A stretch of 64,000 nt of DNA from Myotis daubentonii (taxonomy: Eukaryota > Chordata > Mammalia > Chiroptera > Vespertilionidae): assembly GCF_963259705.1 (NCBI RefSeq), contig NC_081842.1, forward strand, positions 183,772,349 to 183,836,348, read 5' to 3'. The notes beneath the pieces were generated by a model. The model did not search any database and was not told the DNA's origin. It saw only the letters and a list, made by a program, of their open reading frames with translations. Made by a program: the position numbers and the translations under genes. Shown here one piece after another: positions 13,101 through 28,100 of this stretch; position 1 is the stretch's first letter; each line of letters opens with the position of its first letter.

Positions 13101-16100
13101 TAAAAGCTGTATAAGATAAGCATATTTAGCTATATAAACATGAATACATTTTATATGGTAAAAGGTATCATAAATAATGCCAAAAGAAAAGCAGATTGGG
13201 AAAAATAACATTTTTTTCAAATTCATGTATCAGATATAAAGGGTCATTATCTATAATGAAAAAGAATACATACAAATTGATATGTAATGTGTAAAAATAG
13301 AAAGACTGGCACAAGATTTAAGAGGCTATTCAGAAAAGAACAAATCCAAATGGTTAGTAAACATGAGACATTGCACCCATTTCGTTGACTAAGCATATCA
13401 AACTTGTGGCCCACAACGAATATTTTTGCAGCCCAGCCAATATAACAGTATGGAAGAAACGTTCTAAAAACTTTGTAACTTGTTATGCATAATTATTAAT
13501 AATGACTGATTACTATAATCATGTTGCATTCATTTCCCTTATGCGCCTTATGCACAGGTGCACCATTTCTCTCCACTAATACTAGCAGTGAATATTTTAG
13601 CAGTTGATTGCCACATCGTTAGTCTTGGACTGACTTGTTTGGTGTGCGCAACAGGAAATATTTTGCTTTCGGAGAACAAGAAAAATAGGTTTATTTGCGT
13701 TATGCTTATTAATTTGCGCAGTTATTCAGTGTCTGATAAGTTAATGTTCAAGAAAAAAATACTAATTTTAATTAAAATGCTCTATGTATGTTAATGGTTA
13801 CTCATTTATTTCAGCCCTTTGTATTCAGCATGTCTCTATCAAAATAAACTAATGTTTCTATGAAAATTGAAGCTTTTGTTTTTTTGCTGTCCACATAAAC
13901 TTAAACCTTCTTTATTTGGCCCGTGTTAGCCTCTGAGTTTGACATGCTTGCCGTTGACAATTTTTAAAATCTTACATTTGCTTGAATTGAAATATATCAT
14001 ATTTTTAAATCCAGCAAATATGTTCCTAGGACTATAGCTTATAAACAAGCACCAGTACTTAGGAAATCTGTATAAGGACAAATATTACAGTATTGTTTAA
14101 AGTAGCAAAAACTGAGAACAAAGTCTGAATATCCTTGGGTGGGGGAATTATTGACTAACCATCCAGATCATAGACTATAATTTAACCGTTTGAAGGAATG
14201 TTAGATCTGTACTAATTGACCTTGAGGGGCATTTCTTGGTGCATTGTTAAGGGAGAAGAGTAATATATAGAGAGATATCTATAATAAAAATTTTGGTAAA
14301 AGTGACAAAAATCAAAATCTCCCCTGTTTTTATATAGAATATAGAAATGTATGTATATTTGTGTATGGTTATTTGAATAGAGAAGAAGGCATGGAGTACA
14401 TAGAAGATTATTAACATGAGGCAGCAGTGGAAGCAAAATAAGAAAATATTTTTAAAAGGTTTCTACAATAAAAGCACATTGTATGATATGGTTCCATTTA
14501 ACTAAAAATACACATGTCTTTATATGCAATAAAAAATGAATGGAAAGATGATCACCAATATGTTAATAGTTATTTCAGGTGGGCGAGATTTCAGATCATA
14601 TATTTTTTTGTTTGTTTTGTTTTTTGTTTTTAATATATTTTATTGATTTTTTTACAGAGAGAGAGGGAGAGGGATAGAGAGTTAGAAACATCGATGAGAG
14701 AGAAACATCGAACAGCTGCCTCCTGCACAGCCCCTACTGGGGATGTGCCCACAACCAAGGTACATGCCCTTGACCGGAATCGAACCTGGGACCTTTCAGT
14801 CCGCAGGCCAACACTCTATCCACTGAGCCAAACCGGTTAGGCCAGATCATATATTTTATATATATATTACATTTATACTAGAGGCCTGGTGCACGGATTC
14901 ATGAACTGGTGGGGTCCCTCAGCCTGGCCTGTGCCCTTCCACAATCCAGGACCCCTTGGGGGATGTTGGATTGCCGGTTTTGGCCCGATCCCCGCAGGCC
15001 AGGCCGAGGGACCCTACCAGTGCACGAATCTGTGCACCGGGCCTCAAGTATGCATATAAGATCTTTGGTTAATCTTTTCCTGTCCTCCCCCCTCCCCTCT
15101 TCCCTCTGAGATTCATCAGTCTGTTCCATGTTTCTATGCCTGTGGTTGAGCGTCTGCCTTCTTGTGGTCAGTGTGCATCATAGTTACCAGTCAAACGGTT
15201 GCTTAGGCTTTTATATATATATAGATAATTACATTTTATGCTTTTTACAATGATTATGGTTGCAGGGGGAGCTACTTTTGTTGTGAAAGGAAGAAAGAAA
15301 ATTACAGAAAGCTAAAATAAATGGTGGTACTTTTCCCCTGTCATTTTGCAGTTGTGCTATATTGATTCTCAAACTGATGGCGGAATTCCTTCTTACTGTT
15401 TTGCTTTAATGGTGATGTTTTTTCTACAACAAAGAAAACCCCCTCTTCTTCCTTGTTTACTTGGAAGTTGGGTAAGCATGAGTTTGTGACGTGTATGTAC
15501 ATATATAGTTTGCTCTTGCAGAGTATTCTGTTCAGTTTAAACTGGAATTCTGATTTGTCTGTTTGTCCATTTTTTTAAAAAAAAATAATTTTTCCACTAC
15601 CAATTTGGAATGCTTTTTTATATAGATTGAAGGCTTTGACTCAAAAAGAATGGATGACTTTCAGCTGAAGGGCATAATAGAAGAGAAGTTTGTGAAGTGG
15701 GAACATAATTCAAGTAGTGCAACTGAGAAAAACTCAATTGCTGAGGAAAACAAAGCTAAGGCAGACCAACTAAAAGTTGATACCAAGAGGACAGAAAAAG
15801 ACAACCAAAGTAATGCCTTAAAGGGAAAACATGGCAAAGTAAGCTTTTTTTTTTTGTTTCTTTGACTTTTCTATTTATGGTATTTGTGATGACTTCTATT
15901 GAAGCTATTTTATTAGTAGGTTAACTGACTAATCTTGAATAAACCTCCTGGCCTCATTTTCCTCATCTGTAATGTAAAGGGTTGATCTGGTTTAGTTTTT
16001 CAGTACCAAGATTCCCTGATGAATTTACAACTCATTTTGTGAGACTTCTGTTGTTTGAATCATGTCAAAGTAATTCTGTATATATTTTTCATTTAGACAA

Positions 16101-19100
16101 GGAAAATTTCCTTCAGGAATTGGGCTGTAACCAAAACTTTAGCATATGGGAGTTATGTTGGCAGATTGGTGGAGAAATAAAGGCCCGATGGTCCTTTCGG
16201 GTGTGGCTTGCTTATTTAATCACTCAGCATTCATTTATTGAGGGCCTGCTACATACCAAGCATTTTCTTAAGTGCTAGAGAACGAAAGTTGAATATCCAT
16301 GGATTGTGTCCTCTAGAAGGATAGTCTTTCTGGACTTCCAGTTCTGAACTAGACTAGAGAAATGTGAACAATACTGAAATGTTCATGTTGTTCTCTTTTT
16401 TTTTTTTAATATCCCCAGCAAAATGCCAGGGACATAGTAAGATTTAAATAAATTTTTGTCAAATGAAGGAATTAGCTTTTGCAAGCCCAGGACATTTACT
16501 TAGATTTTAGAAGTAATTACTGCAGTGAGGAGCTGTGGTGATTGTTATACAGTGGTTTGCAACCTTGGCTGCACCTGGGAATCACTTGGGAAGCTTTAAA
16601 AATCTCAGTACCCAGTCCATAGTCCATGTCAGTTAAATCGGAATCTTGGGAAACGTATGGGAGGTGAGAGTGGTGTGTAACTCAGATATTAGTGTATTTT
16701 AGTATTTCCACTGTGATTCTAATGTGCAGCAAAGGTTGAGAATTTCTGGTCTAGTGGAAAGAACACAAAATTCTAGGAGTTAGTAAACTGGCACTCTGTT
16801 CCCAGCTATGCCATAAACTGCTTTTTGGCAGGTTGCTCCTTTATGCTTAGTTTTTGAAAAAGTGATCTCTAAGGATTTTTTAAAGTGAAAAGTAAATGAT
16901 TCATTAGTTTGTGAAGTGTAAATGGAAAGTATTTTTTTCTTTTCCAGTCTGCTTTAACATTGGAAACACCAAATCAGGTATCCCTGGGACAATTATGGTT
17001 AGAGCTGCTAAAATTTTACACACTGGATTTTGCTTTGGAGGAATATGTCATATGTGTACGGATAAAAGATATTTTAACAAGAGAAAACAAAAACTGGCCT
17101 AAGAGGCGAATAGCCATTGAAGGTACAATATATTTCATTTGGAGAATAATTTGTGTGTGTTACTCATCATCTGTGTCTAATTCAATGTTACAAATTTTAC
17201 CCTTGACTTTGTAGCACTATCTATGCCACTAGGTTGTCATATATTTTAGATAAATTCTTTTTCAAGTCCATTATTGTTTATAGGATTAATGCTCATTTTA
17301 ATATTTCCAATCTGTAAATATTAGATTGGTTTGGGATATTAGCTTACATACATGTCTTTATTTAATTTTTAATTATAAAAAATTTCAAAAATATAGAAAA
17401 ATAGAAGTTATATTAATTCTACAAGATCATTTTGAAGAACTTTGTGTCATAAAATTGTTGAACTATAATTTTAAAATCCAGTTTTTATTGTCTTCTAAAT
17501 GATCTCATCTGTTAAATGTGACTTCACTAAAGAAAAAAAGAACAGTTGATGTTGACAACTCAGGTTTCACATCAAATCCCAAGAATATTAAGATTTTTTT
17601 TTATTATTGTCTAAAGTTTTATGTATGCCTTCTTTTTCCCCAGTTGACCCCTCCCCCCAACATTAAGAGCTTTAGAGGTATAGGAATTAATAGAATGGCT
17701 TGTAAATTAAAATTAAATAAAAAAAATATATATATATGTATTGATTTCAGAGAGGAAGGGAGAGGGAGAGAGAGATAGAAACATCAATGATGACAGAGAA
17801 TCATTTATTGGCTGCCTCCAACATGCCCTCTACTGGGGATCGATCCTGCAACCTGGACATATTCCCTTGACTAGAATTGAACCCAAGACTTCAGTTCGTA
17901 GGCCACCAAGACAAACCAGCTAGTGCTACAAAAGGACAAAAGCGTGAATTTTTTGGAGCTAATAAGGAAAAACTTGATGCCACCATCAATGAATTAGTTT
18001 AATCAGGTTTTCTGAAAACAACCAGCTATCAGTTCTTGTAATTTTTTTATTTACATAAAAGAAAGATCAAGCATAGAGACTTATATACTCCACTGCCATC
18101 TGATTGTAAATGACAACAAAATGCTGATTATACCATTTAAAAAAATAAGTGGAGAATAGGGTTTCATGGGGCAGGACATGATGGGGGGAGGGGCAGTTTT
18201 ATTATTGGAAAGGGGACCTGGCCCTGAGCTTGCCTGCCTTGGGCCACCTGGTAGTGTGTGGATTCTTGACTTTGTACAGGAAAGATTTCACAGCACAAGT
18301 CCAGGTGATTTTTAGAGTATGTTTGTTAAAATGGGACAGTGAAACTAGGAAGGGTCTAGGATAGAAGAAGCACTAGGAGAGACCGGACAGTGAAATGAGC
18401 CTAGGCTAGGCTGCTTTGGCTGACTAAGTCAGAAAAAAGGGGGCCCTTGGGACAAGTCAGGGCCCATTGCTCCCTGGATGCAAGTCTTGTGGGAGTCCCT
18501 TAGAGTTAGGAACTGCATACCTTTGGGGGAGAAGAGAGGGAAGGGCAAGGCGAAGGTGTGCTCCCTGGAGGGATAGTGCACTTGCTTCTAAATTCTTAAT
18601 ACAAATTTACGTTCACAATATTTCACTTTTTATAGGTAGGAAATTGAATTTCTGTGCATCATTTTAGTTTAGCCTTTAGTTTGTTTAACATTCTTCTGTC
18701 CCCTCAATCCACTTTTGGCCTCCTAGTGTGAATTGAACCCCACATATTCTCATACACTCAAGCATGTCCTCACATTTTATACTTCTTACATATAGTAAAT
18801 AAATGAGCTCTCAAACCCGCAGCCATCATAATTTCTCTTCTTCCTTTTTCTTCTAGAAGGGGAAAAGAGGCTAGGAAAAGCTTTTTAAACCCTTTATTTA
18901 GATAACAGCAAAAAGTAACAGATGCTTCAACCATAGCAGTCCTGTCCTATTAATCTTTTTACTTAATGATTTTCAGTAGTGGAGAAAGAAATATGGATTG
19001 TTTTTTGGGGTGGTACTGTTCTTTTTTCCTTGACATATTTGTATTTAAGGCTTATAAAATCCAAAAACCTATAAACATTTTCAGAAGTATGAGTTGATAC

Positions 19101-22100
19101 AAGCCTTTTCAACATAGTCATTTTAGATTGGATCAACATTTAAATTTTGTTTTCATTTTTACTTTCTTAGGTCTCTTCCTACTTTTGTTTCTACACTTTC
19201 TCTCTTTAATTTTCTGATCTCACTAAAGTTAAATCTTAAAGTCAGTATTTTTTTAACTTGAAGCTTTGAGAGTTTAGGTTATGTTTTATTTGTTTAAATT
19301 GCACGGAGTATGTAACTAAAGAATACTATGAAAATTAAAATTATTAATGGGTTCCAGAACTTGAAAATTTTCATTCAGTGACACTATTGGGAGGCGTATT
19401 GACATAGTTGTTTTCAGCAGTTTCATCATTGAAACTTTGTAATTACTGAGTTGGGCTCCTTAGCCATCCTCTCATTAATTATCTTATTGTTATTTTCTAA
19501 AAGTTTTTTTTTTATGTTAAGACAGAAACAGAGGAAACAAAGTTGCTATTGTATTTTTTTTATATATATTTTATTTATTTTTAACAGAGATGAAGGGAGA
19601 GGGAGAGTTAGAAACATCGATGAGAGAGAAGCATCGATCAGCTGCCTCCTGCACGCCCCCTACTGGGGATGTGCCTGTAACCAAGGTACATGCCCTTGAC
19701 CGAATCGAACCCAGGACCCTTCAGTCCGTAGGCCGACGCTCTATCCACTGAGCCAAACCAGTCAGGGCGCTATTGTATTTTTCCTACTAAGTTTTCAAGG
19801 ACTCTCATTGGGACTTTAGTTTAGAAAAACTGGGAAAATGTACTCTGCTTACAGTCCAGCAGTTAAGATCTGTTTGTATAAACTTGAAAATGTAGTTAGT
19901 TAGTAAATACTTAGCAACTGACCATTTTCTTTTTTATTAGATCCATTTTCAGTCAAGAGGAACGTTGCACGGAGCTTAAACAGCCAGCTTGTTTATGAAT
20001 ATGTTGTGGAGAGATTCAGGGCAGCTTATCGGTATTTTGCCTGTCCTCAGAGGAAGGATGCAGATAAATCTACAGTGGATTCCATGAAAAAAGAAAAAGG
20101 GAAAATAAGCAATAAGAAACCAGTGAAGACTGACAATAAGACATCTAATTGTTGCATTCAACTTGGGAAAAGCACAGAAAAAATAAATGCAGAAAGAGGT
20201 CAGCCTGGTAAATATGATGAAATGAAATGTACATCACGGAGATGTATTACTGAAGATGACAATTTGTTGGTAACTGAACTAGTTTTGGCTGAACATGGCC
20301 AGGAATCTTCATCTCTTTCTACCAGTGAAGGCAGAGAAGTAGAGCCAAAATCAATTAAGAAACAAGATGATTTAGTTCCTTCAGAAACTTGTTTAAAAAA
20401 GGATCTCAGCCAATGTTATTGCATTGATTGTAAATCCTCTGACCTAAATGAGTCTGTTGGTACAGACTGCAGGTCAAATTTAGAATCAGAGAGTTCACAT
20501 CAGAGTATGTGTACCGACACATCTGCTACCTCTTGCAACTGCAAAGCTACAGAAGATGCTTCTGACCTTGATGATGATAACCACCCCACCCAGGAGTTAC
20601 ATTATGTGTTTGATAAGTTTATTTTAACCTCTGGCAAGGTAGGATACAGTTTGTAAACAATCTGTAAGATGTGGTGGTTTTTTTGCTCTGTATTTATAGT
20701 TTTTAGATATAGAAATATAAAAATAGTTGGTTTGGAATAATATTTTAGTGTATTTTTAAATTTTACTTACTGCATTTTTGCTAATAGTTCCTTTTAAAGA
20801 AATGTAAAACCCCAAAAGGTTTCAGCACTTTATTATTAGTTGATTTGCTTCGCTTTCTTATATATGAAAATCATTTATCAGATATTTTATGAAAATAAAT
20901 TTGGCAAAGGCACATATATTTTAAATTTTGCCTATTTTTTTATATGCAATGATTATTTTTTCTTCCACAAATGAGAATACAAGGTTTGTGAATTATAATG
21001 GTATTCTATTTTAAAAGTTTTTTTGTTTTGTTAATCCTTAGCCGAGGATATTTTTTTCCATTGATTTTTATAGAGAGTGGAAGGGAGGGGGAGAGACAGA
21101 GAGAAACATCAATGTGAGAGAGAGACATTGATTGGTTGCCTCCAGCACACACCTCAAATGGTGCTGGGGATCATACCTGCAACCTGAGACCCTTTGGTAC
21201 ACGGGCCAATCTCCAACCAATGAGCCACACCGACCAGGGCATTAACTTTCCTACTTTTATTTTTTTATTTTTTTTTTTTATATTTTACTGATTTTTTTAC
21301 AGAGAGGAAGGGAGAAAGATAGAGAGCTAGAAACATCGATGAGAGAGAAACATCGACCAGCTGCCTCCTGCACACTCCCCACTGGGGATGTGCCCGCAAC
21401 CCAGGTACATGCCCTTGACCGGAATCGAACCCGGGACCCCTCAGCCCGCAGGCCGACGCTCTGTCCACTGAGCCAAACTGGTTTCCGCAACTTTCTTACT
21501 TTTAAAGAGGCATAGTCTGAACTTTAACTTGATAAATTACAGAAAATAAGATACCCCAATGAACAGAAAATAAGCAGTAACTACTTTGTTAATAAAAGAA
21601 AGTTTTAGCTAAGTCACGTTGCTTCAAGTATAGTATATAAAATTTAAATGTTATTAGAACCCAGGGTGCTGATTATATAGACTATGTGTAAACCACGTGG
21701 AATATTATAAAAACAACAACTGGAATTATCCAGTTTTATTGTTTTATCAGTAATTAATTATCCACAGCTTATTTTTTTTTATTTTTGTTTTTTTATTATT
21801 TTTTAATTTTTATTAAATCTTTATTATTCAGATTATTACAGTTGTTCCTCTTTTTTTCCCCCCATAGCTTCCCTCCACTCGGTTCCCACCCCACCTTCGG
21901 CCCTTACCCCCGCCACTGTCCTCATCCATAGGTGTGCGATTTTTGTCCAGTCTCTTCCTGCACCCCCACACCCCTTTACCCCCCTGAGAATAGTCAGTCC
22001 ACTCCCTTTCTATGCCCCTGATTCTATTATATTCACCAGTTTATTTTGTTCATCAGATTATTTATTCACTTGATTTTTAGATTCACTTGTTGATAGATGT

Positions 22101-25100
22101 GTATTTGTTGTTCATGATTTGTATCTTTACCTTTTTCATCTTCCTCTTCTTAAAGGATACCTTTCAGCATTTCATATAATACTGGTTTGGTGGTGATGAA
22201 CTCCTTTAGCTTTTTATTGTCTGTGAAACTCTTTATCTGACCTTCAATTCTGAATGATAGCTTTGCTGGATAAAGTAATCTTGGTTGTAGGTTCTTGGTA
22301 TTCATTACTTTGAATATTTCTTGCCACTCCCTTTTGGCCTGGATAGTTTCTGTTGAGAAATCAGCTGACAGTCGTATGGGTACTCCCTTGTCGGTAACTG
22401 ACTGTTTTTCTCTTGCTGCTTTTAAGATTCTCTCTTTGTCTTTTGCTCTTGGCATTTTAATTATGATGTGTCCTGGTGTGGTCCTCTTTGGATTCCTTTT
22501 GTTTGGGGTTCTCCGTGCTTCCTGGACTTGTAAGTCTATTTCTTTCACCAGGTAGGGGAAATTTTCTGTCATTATTTCTTCAAATAGGTTTTCAGTATCT
22601 TGCTCTCTCTCTTCTTCTGGCACCTCTATAATTCGGATGTTAGTACGCTTGAAGTTGTGACAGAGGTTCCTTACACTATCTTCATATTTTTAGATTCTTT
22701 TTTCTTTTTGTTTTTCCGGTTGGGTGTTTTTTGCTTCTTCGTATTTCAAATCTTTTACTTGATTCTTGCGATCCTCCAGTCTGCTGTTGGAACTCTGTAT
22801 AATATTCTTTATTTCAGTCAGTGTATGCTTAATTTCTAGTTGGTCCTTTTTCATAACTTCGAGGGTCTCACTAGATTTATTGAGGGTCTCACTAAATTTA
22901 TTGGTGGTTTCTAGAAAATTCTTGAAAAACCTTAAAAGCATGTTTTTGAACTCTATATCCAGTAGTTTGCTTTCCTCCATTTCTGTCATTTGTGACCTGT
23001 TTCTTTGTCTCCACATTTTTTATGCTGGCTTTCTATGCTAGGTGTCCTATAGGTCCCAGTAGCTCAGCCTCCCCAATTACCTGAGGTGGACACTCTTGGT
23101 GCATCCCTTTGTGGGCTTTGTCCACAGTCTTGATGTAGTTAAGCCTTGATTGTTGTAGGTATCACTGGGAGGAATTTACCTCCAGGCCAATTGTCTGTGA
23201 GAATCAGCTGTGTCTACAGTGGGAGAAATTCTATGCTGGAGACACCCTTATGGGGCAAGACTTGCTTCAGTGGGGCTTTGGTGCTCACTGAGTCTGCCCC
23301 CTGAGTGTGTCCCTTATGGATCTGAGGAGTCGTAATCTGGAAGGTCCCACTCTGACCACTGGGTACACTGGCTCTTGGATCTCTAAGGAGGTGCTAATTT
23401 AGCCTCTGCCTGAGGCTACCCAGCAGGAGCTATGGAGAGATCTGCAGATTCCTCTTCTTTGTTTGGGGTTTGGAGGTGCCCAGATGTTGCCTAGCTGTGA
23501 AGCAATGCAAGCTGCTGTGGGGCCTTGGGCCTTCTTTTGGAAGTTCTGGGTTTCTCTGACCCACCTGCAGTTTGTTAGGTAATTTTAGATTGCAAAGGGC
23601 CAGGGCATTCATATGCAAAAGCCTCTGTGCACAGCTTGGGTGGGGCGGGGTCTCAGGGGATCAACAGGGCGGAGCAAGCAGCTATGGCTGCTCCTCAGTC
23701 CTACCCTAAGAGGCCCCACTTCTCAGTGTCCCGGTAATCGCTGCAAGCACCTCTGAGACTCCCTCCCGATTGAAAAAGTCAACCGTGCCCTCAGTTGCCA
23801 GCCCTTTCTGTGTGTGCCGCCGTACCTCTGCACTTTACTTCCGCACCTCCTCTGAGTCTCGGTGTGCTTTTCTATTTCTTTCTAGTTGTAGAATTTCCAC
23901 TCAGCCAGCCTTCCTGTGGTTCTGGGTGAAGTCTGTTTTGTCTTTTAGTTGTATTTTTGAAGTGGTTGTGTGAGGCAGCAATTTCCAGTGTTTACCTACG
24001 CCACCATCTTGGTTTCTCCCTTCACAGCTTAAATTTTTTAACATAATTACTAAGTTGTGTTTTTTCATTCTTTGTAAGGATACATCTATTGCTTTTGTTT
24101 AGGTTGCAGTATTTAGGGTATATGGACTATTAAAAGGATGAAATAAATGGCAGAGTTTTAGAAAAGCCTCTTAATTACATACCTATAGTTTATTTTTCTT
24201 CTATTTTATAGATTTTTCTCCCTGGAAACTTATATTAAGGTAGCTATTTCTCTAATTTTAATTTTTTCTAGTTATCTATAACTTACTTCTAGAACTTACT
24301 GATAAACATTTCGTTTTAAAAAGCTTTTCAGGGGAGGAGGACTCAGGGGCGGGCTGAAGGGGGCCAATGGGGGGAAAAATGGACATATGTAATATTTTCA
24401 GCAATAAAGAATTATTAAAAAAAAAAAAGCTATGCAAAGCTGATAGAAATTCCTATGGTACTACTGTTAATTAGCCCACAGCACAGCATTCCTACAAATA
24501 GAGGTTTCTATATATAATTTTCATCAGAGTTCATAGCTAGGTACCTGTCCAGGCTAATCCTAGAGGAAGAAGCTAACTCTAGGATCTAGGCATCCTATAT
24601 AATAAAAGCCTAATATGCAAATTGACCAAAAGTGGAACAACCGGAACTCCTGCGGCCCCTCGGCCCACCCCTCAGTGAGCACCCGATCAGGGACTGGGCT
24701 GGCTGGCAAACAGCCCATGGCCCCTCACCCCAGCTGGCCCCGCCCCTGAGCACCACTCCAATTGGGGACAAGGCTGGCTGGAAAAAACCACCCGCGGCCC
24801 CTCGCCCCGGCCGGCTCCACCCATGGCCCCTCGCCCCAGTCAGCCCACCCTTATTAGTCCCCATCAAGGCGGACTGGCTGCACCCCACTAGTGCACGAAT
24901 TCGTGCACCGGGCCTCTAGTATTACAATAAAGAAAAAAGTTGTGCTTTTCCTTTACCATATGTTTGTTTTGTTTTTTAAATAGTTGGGGAAAATTTCACT
25001 GTTTTAGCTACCTCTCTGTCTGATAGTGTGTTGGAATAAATTTTAAATTGTGGCATAGGGTTTGAAGTTACATTTGTGGCTATAATGTAAGAGTTGTTCC

Positions 25101-28100
25101 TTGTATGAAGCGGATTTATTTTTAGAGTTCAGCTCTACAGTTTGGTTTCTTGAATACCTTGCTAATGTAATAAATTGAACCAGCTAGACAAGCAGGAGTT
25201 CTAGGATTGATTAGTTCTGAAGGTAGAAAATGTTTAGAGTGAAATGAAAGGTGCCACTTGAAATTTTTTTTATATAATCATGCCCTGCATAGTGATATTT
25301 TTGGTCAACAATGGACTGCCTATACAATGGTGATCCCGTAAGATTATAATAAATGATAAACAAGAAAAGTTTGTTTTTGATGTGGAAAGAAAAGGTTGTC
25401 CTGACTATAGTATGAATTTACTGCTAGCTCTGGGTGATTTAGGCGAGGCTCAGCTTGCTGTCCACCAGCTATGTGCCTAGCCACTGCTGTGTCTGGAGTT
25501 GATAAGGGAGTAAGAGCTGGGGAGGAGGGAGCCCATAGTGCCCTGCCCTAGCACCTATGCGGTGTGCCCTTGTGAGCACGAGTGCGCGCACACACCACAA
25601 TATCCTGCACACACTCACAGTCTGTTTCCTCCCTTCTTATCTTTCTCCCCTTCCCTCTCCTTCTCCTCCCCCTCTTATGATTTCTCATCTCAGTTTTTAT
25701 CTCTGTAGTTCTTTTGTTCTTTGCTCTCTCTTTTTCTCCCCTTCTCTTCCTTCCCTCTATCCCAGCCGTGGGCAAACTACGGCCCCGCAGGCTGGATACG
25801 GCCAGCTTGAAATGAATAAAACTAAAAAAAAAAAAAGACCGTACCCTTTTATGTAATGATGTTTACTTTGAATTTATATTAGTTCACACAAACACTCCAT
25901 CCATGCTTTTGTTCCGGCCCTCCGGTCCAGTTTAAGAACCCATTGTGGCCCTTGAGTCAAAAAGTTTGCCCACCCCTGCATCCCTCCTTCCTCCGTCCTC
26001 CTGATGTCTACTCCCCCTCCAATGTTGTCCCATCCACAGCCCTTACTCTGCCCTGCAAATGTGCACACACACTTTTATACCATATTTTTACTCTTATCTT
26101 TTTTATGATTAGATATGCAAATACTTAGCAAATTGTTACAGTTGCCTGCAGTATTCAGTACATTAATGTATAGGCTTGTAGCCTAGAAACAATAGGCTAT
26201 ATAGCCTTCATGTATAGTAGGTTATACTATACATCTAGGGCAGTGATGGCGAATCTTCTGGGCTTGCATGTCAGCATTTTGAAAAACCCTAACTTAACTC
26301 TGGTGCCGTGTCACATATAGAAATTTTTTGATATTTACAACCATAGTAAAACAAAGATTTATATTTTTTATATTTATTTTATATATTTAAATGCCATTTA
26401 ACAAAGAAAAATCAACCAAAAAAATGAGTTTGCATGTTATAGGTTCGCCATCACTGATCTAGGTTTATGTAAGTGCACTCTGTGATGTTCACAAAACTAC
26501 AAAATCACCTGATGATGCATTTCTCAGAACATACCCCTATCGTTAAGTGACATACAACTGTAATCTACTTTGTTAAAGATCTTAGTAGATTAAATAGTAA
26601 TGCATGTATTTCATTTGGGGACTGATAAAACTGTTTGAATTAATCTATATCTTTTGCATCTCCTGGTATTTTATTTTACATCATTAGGTAAAGCTAATCC
26701 TTGACAATACCATTTTAGTGGGGAAGAAAGTTAAAGTGGTTGGCTCAAAATATGTTTTTTATATTTAACAGTGCATTTCATTAACATGCTTTTCTGAAAG
26801 CACAGGTTATCAGAACTGAGTTACATAAAATATTCTGTTTGGACCTGCTTTCTAAGTAATGATGAAGTTCCTTAATAGTTTATTAGATTAGATTAATTTT
26901 TTTTGCCTTTGTTTAGCCACCAACGATAGTATGCAGCATCTGCAAAAAGGATGGCCATTCAAAAAATGATTGCCCGGAGGATTTCAGGAAAATTGACCTA
27001 AAGCCTCTGCCACCAATGACAAATCGATTTCGGGAAATACTTGATTTAGTATGTAAAAGATGTTTTGGTAAGTCTTTTCTTATTAGAACTGAGACTAATT
27101 TGTTTTTTAGCTTTTGATATTTATTTATTTGTTTTCTTATTTCAAAACCGTTTGCTTACATTTGTTTTGGTAGAGGTTTTTGAATAGTTTAGAGACCCAA
27201 CTAGAAATATTTATTAAATGTCTACTGTGTGCAAGGCACTGTGATAAATGCCAAGGGGAATATAGAGACCCTATGTGTTGCTTTTAAGAAGTTTAGACTC
27301 TGTATCTGTGTTAGCTAATATGGCTATCTGTGGCTATTTAAATTTAAATTAATTAAAATGACCTGAAATGAACAGTTAAGCTCCTCAGTTATATCAGCCA
27401 CATCTCAAGTACTGAATAGCTACATGTGTCTAGTACAGGGGTGGGCAAACTTTTTGACTCGAGGGCCACAGTGGGTTCTTAAACTGGACCGGAGGGCCGG
27501 AACAAAAGCATGGATGGAGTGTTTGTGTGAACTAATATAAATTCAAAGTAAACATCATTACATAAAAGGGTATGGTCTTTATTTTTTTTAGTTTTATTCA
27601 TTTCAAACGGGCCGGATCCGGCCCGCGGGCCGTAGTTTGCCCACGGCTGGTCTAGTAACTACTGTATTGGACAGTCTAGATAGAGAACTTTATTTTTTTT
27701 AATCCTCACCTGAGGATTTTTTCCCCCAAGGGAACAAGGGGGTTGGGGAGAGAGAAACATCAGTGTAAGAGAGGCACATCGATTGGTTGCTTCCCCCATG
27801 CGCCCCGACTGAGGCTATGGTTCGAACCTGCAACCCAGTTACATGCCCTTGACTGGGAATTGAACCTGAGGCCTTTTGGTGTGCAGGCTGACACTAACAC
27901 CACTGAGAAACACTGGCCAGGGCTAGATAGAGAACATTTTTATCATTGCAGTGTTCTTGCACAGTGCTGTTCTAGATGAATGTGCAAGACATGTATGAAC
28001 ATTGCCATAACTGGAAGCATAATGTGTTACTTGTTATAGTATTGGTAAAGAAAATGCAATGCAAACACAATTTTAACTGGGGTGGATCAGAGGAATTGGA

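Larger units (their letters stand above)
12320..14620 (+). mobile_element. Old L1 ORF2/3' remnant, split by a SINE and a hAT
   Basis: GGCATAGGAATAGACAAGTA and nearby text match the conserved L1 ORF2 C-terminal region in decayed form. It continues after a Ves SINE (12640-13012) and a hAT element (13390-13950). Confidence 0.6.
25275..26560 (-). mobile_element. Old DNA transposon, hAT-like, interrupted twice
   Basis: The minus strand begins CAGTTGTATGTCACTTAACG at 26560 and runs to CTATGCAGGGCATGATT near 25275. Old-family homology is by memory; exact family uncertain. Two younger hAT elements (25763, 26241) sit inside it. Confidence 0.5.

Noticed and set aside
13558..13794. 78-codon open frame, possible hAT transposase
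   Set aside because: Lies inside a 561-bp hAT element but shows no hAT transposase motif; AT-rich chance frame.
20006..20656. Independent 216-codon gene
   Set aside because: It is TUT4 exon w9 read from an internal Met and past its donor into the intron.
22295..22555. Sense-strand open frames in the HAL1-like copies (also near 38281 and 56916)
   Set aside because: Shadow frames opposite the L1 ORF1.
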